Origin: CAYJLF01 sp964371055
Lineage (GTDB): Bacteria; Eisenbacteria; RBG-16-71-46; CAIMUX01
Assembly (NCBI GenBank): GCA_964371055.1
Contig: CAYJLF010000001.1
Coordinates: forward strand, 372,001 to 436,000
DNA: 64,000 nt
Direction of reading: 5' to 3'
Each line of letters opens with the position of its first letter. Within the stretch, counting starts at the first letter, position 1. This document shows positions 44,423 to 51,538 of this stretch, piece by piece. The notes under the pieces are model-generated. The model saw nothing but the letters and a program-made list of their open reading frames with translations. It was not told where the DNA came from and made no database searches. The translations under genes and the position numbers were made by a program.

Positions 44423-45988
44423 TCAGCCGGAGATCCTCACCAGGCGGGCCGAGGCGACTTGCCGGCCGGTCTCCAGCCGGACGAAGTAGACCCCCGCGGG
44501 GCAACTCCGATCCGCGGCATCCCGCCCATCCCAGACAAGGCTGTGGTCCCCGGGCGTCTGGGATCGGCTGGTCAGGGTCCGCACCGTCCGTCCGGCGGCG
44601 TCGCTGATCAAGAGTCGGATCGGCGATCCGTCGATGACGCGATAGCGGATTTCGGCGCGCCCGACCATCGGATTGGGCGCAACCTCGACCCGTGCCCGCA
44701 GATCATCCTTCAGGTCCGGGTCCTGCAGTCCCGTGGGGTAGTAGCCATGCGGTCCGGGCGCGCCGGGTGTCACCCCGTGACAGACCGCGCAGTCCCTCAG
44801 CGTGCCCGCGTGCCCCTGCAGCTCCACGACCTGACGGTTGTCCCGCTCCTCACGGGACGGCAGGATCGCATGGGGACTGTTGTGGCAAGTGGCGCAGAAC
44901 AGTCCGCCGTGACCGTTGTCGGAGTTGCGGTAGAGCGTGTTCGGCTCCTCGGCGTAGTTCGCGCCATGGCAGTCACCGCACCGCGGCTCGTCGAGCCAGG
45001 GGCGGCGTCCCTGCTCAATGGACGTCGCGACCTCGAGCAGGTCCCCGTGACAATCCTGGCAGGTCATGCCGTACTGCGTGTTCATCACATCGCGGAGGCA
45101 CTGCGTCACGGGTCCCGGGTGGCACGTGTAGCAGTCGTCGGTGTGCTCCGCGTGCTTCTCGTGCATGACCTGCGAGAGGCTCTTCAACTCCGGGTTTCCC
45201 GGCAGGCCGAGCGCGTTGCTGCCATGGCAGTTGGCGCAGAGGACCGGGCGCTGGTGGACCAGGTCGGTTCCCGCCTCGGAATCGTGCCGCCGCAGGATCG
45301 AGTGCTCCACCGTCTCGCCCGGCTGCGGCACATGACACGCGTTGCAGGTCATCTCATTGCTGACGGGAGCGACGATCTCCGTGGTGGCGAGCAACTGGTC
45401 CTGGGCGTCATAGGCGCGGAGCAGCGCGAGCTGGAAGGGTTGTTCGTGGACGAGATCGGCGTCATCGAAAGGCGTGAGAGGCACTCCCTCGGCGACGAAG
45501 TGATCGGTGTGCCAGCCCATCTCGCCGGCCAGACCGTTGCCGGTCAGCCCGATGTTGTCCGGCAGGTTGACGCCGAACAACTGGTCCTCGTAGGACCAGA
45601 AGTCCGTCTTGCCTACCGAGTAGGTGTTGGCTGGAAACTCGTACGACACGCGATACCCCGGACCTCCGACGACCTCGGGCGCCTGTCCCACCGCCCCGCG
45701 TCGTATCAGGACCGACCAGAAGGTGTTGTAAGGAGGCAACACGGCGAGGTCGGCGAAGTCTTTGTTCGAGCAGTGCATCCCGAGATCATTGAAGCCGATG
45801 AGGATGTAGGCCCCGAGATCGGCGGGGGCTTGTCGTGGTGCGCTCGCCGCCTCGAGGTCGGGCCCGGCCGCAAGCCAGAGCAACCCGGCCATCGCGAGGG
45901 TGAAGTCCACGCGGCGGAAACGCGCGACTCTCCGTTTCGATCCTTGAGGACAAGGGGAAGAATATGGGGGAAGACATCCGTGGGGCAT
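44423..45988 (-). CDS. secreted seven-haem cytochrome c with FlgD-like tail
   Basis: A 521-aa exported protein with a signal segment (FTLAMAGLLWLAAGPDLEAA). Seven CxxCH haem-binding motifs are visible: CNACH, CANCH, CYTCH, CQDCH, CGDCH, CATCH and CAVCH. Before them is a domain of about 150 residues opening ILIGFNDLGMHCSNKDFADL, which recurs in large secreted cytochromes. The C-terminus is a FlgD-like sorting domain (VEVAPNPMVGRAEIRYRV, DGRDAADRSCPAGVYFVRLE). ATG 45988 has GGAGG 5 nt upstream. It probably moves electrons at or outside the outer membrane. A beta-barrel gene lies upstream on the same strand. Confidence 0.87.
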   Translation of the reverse strand: MPHGCLPPYSSPCPQGSKRRVARFRRVDFTLAMAGLLWLAAGPDLEAASAPRQAPADLGAYILIGFNDLGMHCSNKDFADLAVLPPYNTFWSVLIRRGAVGQAPEVVGGPGYRVSYEFPANTYSVGKTDFWSYEDQLFGVNLPDNIGLTGNGLAGEMGWHTDHFVAEGVPLTPFDDADLVHEQPFQLALLRAYDAQDQLLATTEIVAPVSNEMTCNACHVPQPGETVEHSILRRHDSEAGTDLVHQRPVLCANCHGSNALGLPGNPELKSLSQVMHEKHAEHTDDCYTCHPGPVTQCLRDVMNTQYGMTCQDCHGDLLEVATSIEQGRRPWLDEPRCGDCHGANYAEEPNTLYRNSDNGHGGLFCATCHNSPHAILPSREERDNRQVVELQGHAGTLRDCAVCHGVTPGAPGPHGYYPTGLQDPDLKDDLRARVEVAPNPMVGRAEIRYRVIDGSPIRLLISDAAGRTVRTLTSRSQTPGDHSLVWDGRDAADRSCPAGVYFVRLETGRQVASARLVRISG

Positions 45989-46231
45989 GGACACCTCCGT
46001 GCGCGGGCGCCAGATCCTGATCCACGGGCCGGCCCCGGGGCCGGTCGTCTCGGGAAGTTGGGCCGTTCCTCAGAGACCGGAGAGTGTACCGCGTCGCTCT
46101 GGAGAATGCAATCCCCAGTCGCATACAGGGTGGCAAAGAAACTCATGTCCCGTGAGTTTCCGGCCGCTTCGCCCGCACGCAGGCAGGACTCCGGACCTCC
46201 CATTGAGACGTGACCTCTCGGGCACCGCGCC

Positions 46232-47383
46232 TCAGAAGTCCCAGGAGAGGGTGGTCGTCAGCCCGAGGCCGCGGTAGGCGTAGGCAGGAACGCTCGAATC
46301 GCGGCCATCCCATCGCAGTTGTACGCCGACGTGAATCGGTCGCCCGCCTCGCTCTGCAAATGACCGGTCCGCGGCGAGAAAGCCAAACACTTCCTCGTCC
46401 ACGCGCGCGCCCGGCTGGAAGGCGTCCGTGGTGGTGAAGCGCAACTCGCCGTAGTCCCAGCGCGCCACACCGCCGCCGACCTCGACCCAGACATCGCGCG
46501 GGAGATGCAGCTTCAGGACCGACGCGACCGAGCGGCCGCCCGCGGCGAACTCATCCATGAGCGGTGTACCCACCAGGCCGTCCTGGGAGACGAACGGGAT
46601 CGGGTCGATCACGGATCGGCTCTCGACCGCCAGACGGAGCCCGGCCCGGGAGCCGAGTGACTGGGCCGCGCTGAGGCGCATCCGCCACCGGGCGGCCGAG
46701 GGAGTCCCGGCCTCGTTCCACACAACTCGCGCCACGGGATCCGGATGCGCCTTGTAGCCGGCCTCCGCCACGACTCCGAGAGTCGTCCCGGACTCCCGGA
46801 AACGCTGGAGTTCGGTGCGGGCGGTGGCGATCACGCTGCTCTCTTCCGGCCGTTCCGCATACTGACGACTCTGCAACTCGGCCGTCGCGCGCAGGAGTGA
46901 GGCCGCATCGGGGCGCGCCTTCCACGAGAGATAGCCGTCCACGGTTCGGAACCGATACGCCTCGTAGTCTCCCTGATAGGTGTGGGTGCGGGCCCGCAAT
47001 CCGACCGACGGGCCGGTCCTTTTCTCTCCCTCCTCACCGGTCCACTCCAGGGAAACGGCGTGATCCTGCGACTCCAGCGGCGAAGCCCCCCGGGGGCTCT
47101 GCCAGGCCCCTTCATAGAGCACCCGCCACGTCGTGCCGGCACCAGCCGGGGCCCAGGAGAGCCGCAACGACGGAATGAAGAGCGTCGTCTCCTCCTCGTC
47201 CGCGAATCCCTCCGGGTGTTCGAGGAACGCGGCCTCGATCCGGGCCTGGCCACCGATGTTCGTCGCCGCGGCGGAGTCCCTGCTCGAAGCGACTCCAAAC
47301 GCGATTGGAAGGACCAGGATCGCGGCCTCGAGCAGGCCTTTCGTTCGACGCCGACCGAAGCACGGTCCGAGGTTCTGCTCCAT
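46232..47383 (-). CDS. outer-membrane beta-barrel protein
   Basis: A 383-aa protein with a signal peptide (AAILVLPIAFGVASS) and a long run of alternating strands (TLFIPSLRLSWAPAGAGTTW, WRMRLSAAQSLGSRAGLRLA, RPIHVGVQLRWDG), ending in LGLTTTLSWDF with the terminal Phe expected of an outer-membrane barrel. ATG 47383 has AGGAG 7 nt upstream. No family name is evident. It lies between a TSP3-like secreted protein and a multihaem cytochrome, all on one strand, and may be a porin for that cytochrome or an independent porin. Confidence 0.75.
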   Translation of the reverse strand: MEQNLGPCFGRRRTKGLLEAAILVLPIAFGVASSRDSAAATNIGGQARIEAAFLEHPEGFADEEETTLFIPSLRLSWAPAGAGTTWRVLYEGAWQSPRGASPLESQDHAVSLEWTGEEGEKRTGPSVGLRARTHTYQGDYEAYRFRTVDGYLSWKARPDAASLLRATAELQSRQYAERPEESSVIATARTELQRFRESGTTLGVVAEAGYKAHPDPVARVVWNEAGTPSAARWRMRLSAAQSLGSRAGLRLAVESRSVIDPIPFVSQDGLVGTPLMDEFAAGGRSVASVLKLHLPRDVWVEVGGGVARWDYGELRFTTTDAFQPGARVDEEVFGFLAADRSFAERGGRPIHVGVQLRWDGRDSSVPAYAYRGLGLTTTLSWDF

Positions 47384-47426
47384 GGCTGCTCTCCTGGTTC
47401 CGGATCGTGAGGTGAGACAAACGGGC

Positions 47427-47453
47427 GGCGGAGGCTCCGATCGTGCCTCCGCC
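47427..47453 (-). terminator. hairpin between the TSP3-like and barrel genes
   Basis: GGCGGAGGC and GCCTCCGCC form a perfect 9-bp stem around a 9-nt loop. On the minus strand it follows the TSP3-like gene, but no clear T-run comes after it, so attenuation or mRNA processing is as likely as termination. The same bases read on the minus strand include GGCACGATCG followed 2 nt later by AGC, a partial sigma-54-like match. Confidence 0.4.
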
Positions 47454-47506
47454 ACCCCCGTCCAGCTTCCGATGCGGGGAGTCTGTCCACTCCCGCGCGG
47501 CGTCGC

Positions 47507-47911
47507 TCAGCGCCGGCCGTTGCCCGTGCGACCGTGCGGGCCGGTGCCATCACAGTCCCCGCTGCCGAACGGCCCGCCCCCGGGGGTCTGCGGACCATTG
47601 CCCCGACCGCCCGCACCGTTGTCGAAGCCCCGCCCCGGAGCATCTCCGGACTTGCCGTAGGGGCACGTGCCGTTGCCGTTGCCGCGTCCCTGACCGCTGC
47701 CGTCCTGAGGCCGGACGTAGTCGGAGTCGAGTCCGTTCGGAATGCCGTCGCCGTCGGCATCGGGCGCGCGATCGTTGAACCCGTCGCCGTTCTCGTCGAT
47801 GAACCCGCCGACCCGATGGCCGTAGCCGCCGCCGTTGTCATTCGCAGCCCAGGACGATCCGGTGAAAAGGATCATCAGGGCGATTGCCAGGAGAACCGCC
47901 GTGCGCTTCAT
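47507..47911 (-). CDS. secreted Gly-rich protein with TSP3-like calcium motif
   Basis: A 134-aa protein with a clear signal peptide (MKRTAVLLAIALMILFTGSS). The mature start holds Asp-rich loops DENGDGFNDRAPDADGDG, like thrombospondin type-3/dockerin calcium-binding loops; the rest is Gly/Asn-rich low complexity (GQGRGNGNGTCPYG, GRGFDNGAGGRGNG). ATG 47911 has GGAGG 6 nt upstream. A near-consensus sigma-54 promoter lies 94-111 nt upstream, so expression is probably controlled by the adjacent NtrC-type regulator. Function unknown. Confidence 0.72.
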   Translation of the reverse strand: MKRTAVLLAIALMILFTGSSWAANDNGGGYGHRVGGFIDENGDGFNDRAPDADGDGIPNGLDSDYVRPQDGSGQGRGNGNGTCPYGKSGDAPGRGFDNGAGGRGNGPQTPGGGPFGSGDCDGTGPHGRTGNGRR

Positions 47912-48003
47912 AAGACACCTCCGTGATGGTTGGACCGCTGCCGGTCGCCTTCGGCCGATCGACCCGCTCTGGTTCGTCGGCCCGCGGCCCGTGAACAAGT
48001 CGT

Positions 48004-48021
48004 TGCAGCGATCGTGCCAAC
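48004..48021 (-). promoter_or_regulatory. sigma-54 (RpoN) promoter
   Basis: On the minus strand TTGGCACG, 4 nt (ATCG), CTGCAA; the consensus is YTGGCACG-N4-TTGCW, so only one core position differs. The GG and GC pairs have the required spacing. It reads toward the gene at 47507-47911; the NtrC-type regulator encoded immediately upstream is the obvious activator. Confidence 0.72.
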
Positions 48022-48213
48022 GACGCGCGCCGGATCAGAAACTCGCGGCACGTGAACGCGCCGGACGCGAAGCGCGGCCCGAACTGCCTGACTACGAAAG
48101 CATTGCGAATTGACGCGGAAGGAATAAGGCGCGCGGGTCCACGGTCAGCGTCCCTCTCGTGGCGGGCCCACCGCCAAGGGTTCGCAGGAATCGACGGGAG
48201 CCGATGAGGAGGC

Positions 48214-48231
48214 CTCGCAGATCCCTGCGAG
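48214..48231. promoter_or_regulatory. perfect dyad, candidate enhancer site or terminator
   Basis: CTCGCAG-ATCC-CTGCGAG, a 7-bp perfect inverted repeat 190-210 bp upstream of the sigma-54 promoter and about 40 nt past the regulator's stop. The spacing suits an NtrC-family upstream activating site; another half-site (TTCGCAGG) lies at 48181-48188. It has no T-run, which argues against a terminator. Confidence 0.4.
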
Positions 48232-48269
48232 TTCGGCGCGGTCCATCGCGCGATCGAACCAGGGAGCGT

Positions 48270-49670
48270 TCAGGCGTCGTCCTGCCACTTCTTCAGTTTG
48301 TAGCGGAGACCGCTCTCGGTCAGCCCCAGGTGACGAGCCGCCCCGCTCTGGTTTCCCTCGTAACGACGGAGGGTATCGAGCACGACGCGCCTCTCAATCG
48401 CTTCGAGCAACTCCGCGAGATTCCCCTGCACGCCGTCCGGATCGAGCGCCGGAGCCGGGTTTTTCGAGTCCGACCCCGCGCGCCCCGGTCGCAGCGTGAC
48501 CGGGAGATCCGCCCGCGTGATGGTCTCATCCCGCGCGAGGACGACCGCCTGCTCGAGGATGTTCTCCAGCTCACGGACATTGCCCGGGAACGGGTGCTTG
48601 AGGAGTGCATCCATCGCCTCGTGGGAGAGACGCATGGGCGGGCGGGCGTGACGGCGGGTGAAGATCCCGAGGAAGTGCGCCGCCAGCTCCGCGATATCCT
48701 CACGGCGGTCGCGCAGAGGTGGAAGGAGGAGGCTGACCACGTTGAACCGGTAGTAGAGATCCTCGCGGAAGGAACCCGACTTGATCATCCCCTCCAGGTC
48801 GCGATGCGTGGCGGCGATGACGCGGACGTCGGCACGAAGGGTCTCGTCGCTGCCGAGCCGGCTGTACTCAAGTTCCTGGAGAAACCGCAGGAGTTTGACC
48901 TGCACGAGCGGAGCGATGTCCCCGATCTCGTCGAGAAAGAGAGTGCCTCCACGCGCGCGCTCGACCCGGCCCACCCGCCGGGCGTCCGCCCCGGTAAAGG
49001 CGCCTTTCTCGTGACCGAAGAGCTCGCTCTCCAGCAGAGTTTCCGGCAGGGCGGCGCAGTTCACCGCCGCGAACGGACCCTCGGCGCGGCGGCTGAGGGC
49101 GTGGATCGACCGCGCGAGGAGTTCCTTCCCCGTTCCGCTCTCGCCCCGGATCAGAACGACCGCGTCGGTCTCCGCGGCGCGCGCGGCGCGCGCCAGCACC
49201 TCCTGCAGCGCCGGGGCACGGCCCAGCAGACGGAATCCCTGATTCGCCTCTTCCAGCCGGCGGCGGAGGAACCGGTTCTCCCGCACCAGCGCATTTCGAT
49301 CGAGGATCCGCGCCACGACGAGGTCAAGCTCGTCGAGGTCGACCGGCTTGGTGAGGTAGTCGGCCGCACCCGCTTTCATCGCCGTCACAGCATCGGCGAC
49401 CGAACCGAAGGCGGTCACGACCACGACCGCGACCTCGGGCTGTAACGCCTTGACCTGACGGACCACCTCGAGCCCTGACAGATCCGGCATCCGCAGATCG
49501 GTGAGGACGAGATCGACCGCCTGCTCACGGATGGCAGCCACGGCCTCGACTCCACCCGCAGCAGTCACGACGGTGTGTCCGGAGGCCCGAAGCGCGCGGG
49601 CCAGCGTCTCGCGCTGGCGCGTCTCGTCGTCGGCGACGACAATCGTGCCGGGACGCGGTTGTTCGCTCAT
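48270..49670 (-). CDS. NtrC-family sigma-54 response regulator
   Basis: A 466-aa protein in the standard order. Receiver domain: TIVVADDETRQRETLARAL, phospho-acceptor Asp in LVLTDLRMPD, and Lys in YLTKPVD. AAA+ domain: Walker A GESGTGKE, the sigma-54 contact loop GAFTGA, and Walker B GGTLFLDEIGD. C-terminal Fis-type helix-turn-helix: RRYEGNQSGAARHLGLTESG. When phosphorylated it should activate RpoN promoters. It overlaps the sensor kinase gene by ATGA, and a sigma-54 promoter follows its own stop, making an autonomous regulatory unit. Confidence 0.93.
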   Translation of the reverse strand: MSEQPRPGTIVVADDETRQRETLARALRASGHTVVTAAGGVEAVAAIREQAVDLVLTDLRMPDLSGLEVVRQVKALQPEVAVVVVTAFGSVADAVTAMKAGAADYLTKPVDLDELDLVVARILDRNALVRENRFLRRRLEEANQGFRLLGRAPALQEVLARAARAAETDAVVLIRGESGTGKELLARSIHALSRRAEGPFAAVNCAALPETLLESELFGHEKGAFTGADARRVGRVERARGGTLFLDEIGDIAPLVQVKLLRFLQELEYSRLGSDETLRADVRVIAATHRDLEGMIKSGSFREDLYYRFNVVSLLLPPLRDRREDIAELAAHFLGIFTRRHARPPMRLSHEAMDALLKHPFPGNVRELENILEQAVVLARDETITRADLPVTLRPGRAGSDSKNPAPALDPDGVQGNLAELLEAIERRVVLDTLRRYEGNQSGAARHLGLTESGLRYKLKKWQDDA

Positions 49671-51481
49671 GCCGTCTCTCGCTCCCGCCGGTCGTCGCCG
49701 GCTTCCGGTTCGTTCGACCCCGTGGCCCCCCGAGGCACCACCCGACGGGGGAAAGAGAGGACGAACGCCGCCCCCCGGACGCGGCCTTCATCCAGCCGGA
49801 GGGTCCCTCCCATCGACGCGACCGCCTGGGCCGCGAGGGCCAAGCCGAGGCCGGTGCCCGACGGCCTGGTCGTGAAGTAGAGATCAAAGATCCGCTCGCG
49901 GATTGCCTCCGGAATCCCCGGGCCGTCGTCCTCGACCCGGATCTCGATCTCCCGGCTCCGGCGTCGGACTACCATCGTGATCGATCCGGTCGCGCCCTTT
50001 GCCCCCGCAGTCATCGCCTCGCGCGCGTTACGGACGAGGTTGTGCAGGACCTGCCGCAGGTACTCCGCGTCCAGGTCGGCCTCGGCCGGTTCAGCCTCGC
50101 AGCGCAGCGTGACTCCCGCCGACGCGCAGGACGGCTCCTCCAGGCGGGCGACATCGGCGGCCACGGCTCCCGCGTCGATCCGCTCCAGCCGCGGCGGACG
50201 CGGCCGCGCAAAGGAGAGGAACTGCTGCACGATCGCCTCGATGCGGTCTCCCTCGTGCCGGATGTCGAGCGCCTGCGAACGCACGTCCTCCCCCGCGCCC
50301 GCGTCCCGGGCGAGTTGCTGCGCCGCCATCTGGATCGTATTGAGCGGATTGCGGATTTCGTGCGCGACGCCCGAAGCGAGAGAGCCCATCGCCACGAGCT
50401 TGTCGCGGCGTCGCGCCTCCTCTTCCTGCGCCAGGAGCCTCGCCCGGGCGCGGGCGATCTCCCGATCGAGGAGCGCGTGTCGCTGCCACGCCAGGAGCAA
50501 GGCGGCCCCGAGTCCGAGCGCGACCACGAAAACCCCCGCGCGCGTGACCGCGCGCCGGCGGAAAGCCGCCCGCGCATGATCGAGCGGCTCGGGCGACAGA
50601 CCGATGCGCAGGACCGCCGGATCGGCCTCGGGTAGCGCGATGGGCCGCATCACCTCGAAGACGCGTCCAAACTCGTTCTCGATCTCCCTCGTTACGAGCA
50701 GCCTGTCATCCCCCAGGGACCCGGCCCCGCGGCTCTCCATCGGCCGTACCAGGAGACCCGCGAGCTCCTGATCGTCGAGCTGCGTGCTCCACGCCCCACT
50801 GTCGGCGGACGCGGCCAGCACTCCGTTTTCGTCCTGGATGACGAGGTACCGCATCCCGTGGGCCTCGCCCAGGGCCCGAAAGAGATGTCCGGGCAACGCT
50901 TCCTCGTGCGCCGTCTGGAGCGACTCCGCCGCGACATTGACCACGATGGCGCCACCGCCGGCGCGCGCCACCGCCACCGCGTAACGCGCCCCCGGCACGC
51001 CGCGGCCCTCGCGAAAGCCGATCCGCTGGACGCGCTGCCCCTCCCTCAGGATCGGGCCGTGGGCCGCGCGCGGCCCGGGAGGAGACTCCGAAGACCACCC
51101 GGGAGTGCCACCGGAGGGGCGCACCCAGCTCGTGGCGACGCGGCGCCCCTCGGCGTCGACCAGGTTGATCCGTCCCAGTCCATGTTCACGCGCGAGGAGG
51201 CGAAGGTCGTCATCGGTGAGGCGCCGGACCGAATCCCGCGCGGCGATCCAGCGCGCGTTGTCGACCAGGCGCGCGTAGACCTCGTCCTCCCAGTTGCGCC
51301 AGACCGCAAGGCCGTGCCGCGCGCTCTCGCCGATCAGATCTGCCGCGGAGCGCGCCTGCGACGTCATCAGATCCTCGACCTGCCGGGTGCTCGAGCGCAG
51401 GTCGCGGACGGTCGACCAGGCGAAGAGCGCCCCGGCAGCCGCCAGGCAGAGGACAAGCAGGGTGGTTCGTCGGTCCGGCAC
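49667..51481 (-). CDS. sensor histidine kinase
   Basis: A 604-aa membrane kinase. First helix: TTLLVLCLAAAGALFAWSTV; then a periplasmic sensor region of about 270 residues, second helix near 305-325 (AGVFVVALGLGAALLLAWQR), the H-box SLASGVAHEIRNPLNTIQ with the phospho-accepting His, N-box LRQVLHNLVRNAREAM, and ATP-lid motifs EDDGPGIPEAI and GTGLGLALAAQ. GTG 51481 follows GGGAGGGG by 6 nt. Partner of the NtrC-type regulator (4-nt overlap). The sensor domain shows no family I recognise; the ligand is unknown. Confidence 0.92.
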   Translation of the reverse strand: MPDRRTTLLVLCLAAAGALFAWSTVRDLRSSTRQVEDLMTSQARSAADLIGESARHGLAVWRNWEDEVYARLVDNARWIAARDSVRRLTDDDLRLLAREHGLGRINLVDAEGRRVATSWVRPSGGTPGWSSESPPGPRAAHGPILREGQRVQRIGFREGRGVPGARYAVAVARAGGGAIVVNVAAESLQTAHEEALPGHLFRALGEAHGMRYLVIQDENGVLAASADSGAWSTQLDDQELAGLLVRPMESRGAGSLGDDRLLVTREIENEFGRVFEVMRPIALPEADPAVLRIGLSPEPLDHARAAFRRRAVTRAGVFVVALGLGAALLLAWQRHALLDREIARARARLLAQEEEARRRDKLVAMGSLASGVAHEIRNPLNTIQMAAQQLARDAGAGEDVRSQALDIRHEGDRIEAIVQQFLSFARPRPPRLERIDAGAVAADVARLEEPSCASAGVTLRCEAEPAEADLDAEYLRQVLHNLVRNAREAMTAGAKGATGSITMVVRRRSREIEIRVEDDGPGIPEAIRERIFDLYFTTRPSGTGLGLALAAQAVASMGGTLRLDEGRVRGAAFVLSFPRRVVPRGATGSNEPEAGDDRRERETA

Positions 51482-51538
51482 GGAAAGCCCCTCCCGGGGG
51501 ATTCTATGCCACGGAGGGACGTCTTCCGATCGGGGACT

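Larger units (their letters stand above)
47912..48269. other. intergenic control region
   Basis: A 358-bp stretch with no gene that I can support. It holds the sigma-54 promoter (48004-48021) reading toward the TSP3-like gene and, further upstream, a perfect 7-bp dyad at 48214-48231 that could be the activator's enhancer site. Confidence 0.6.
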
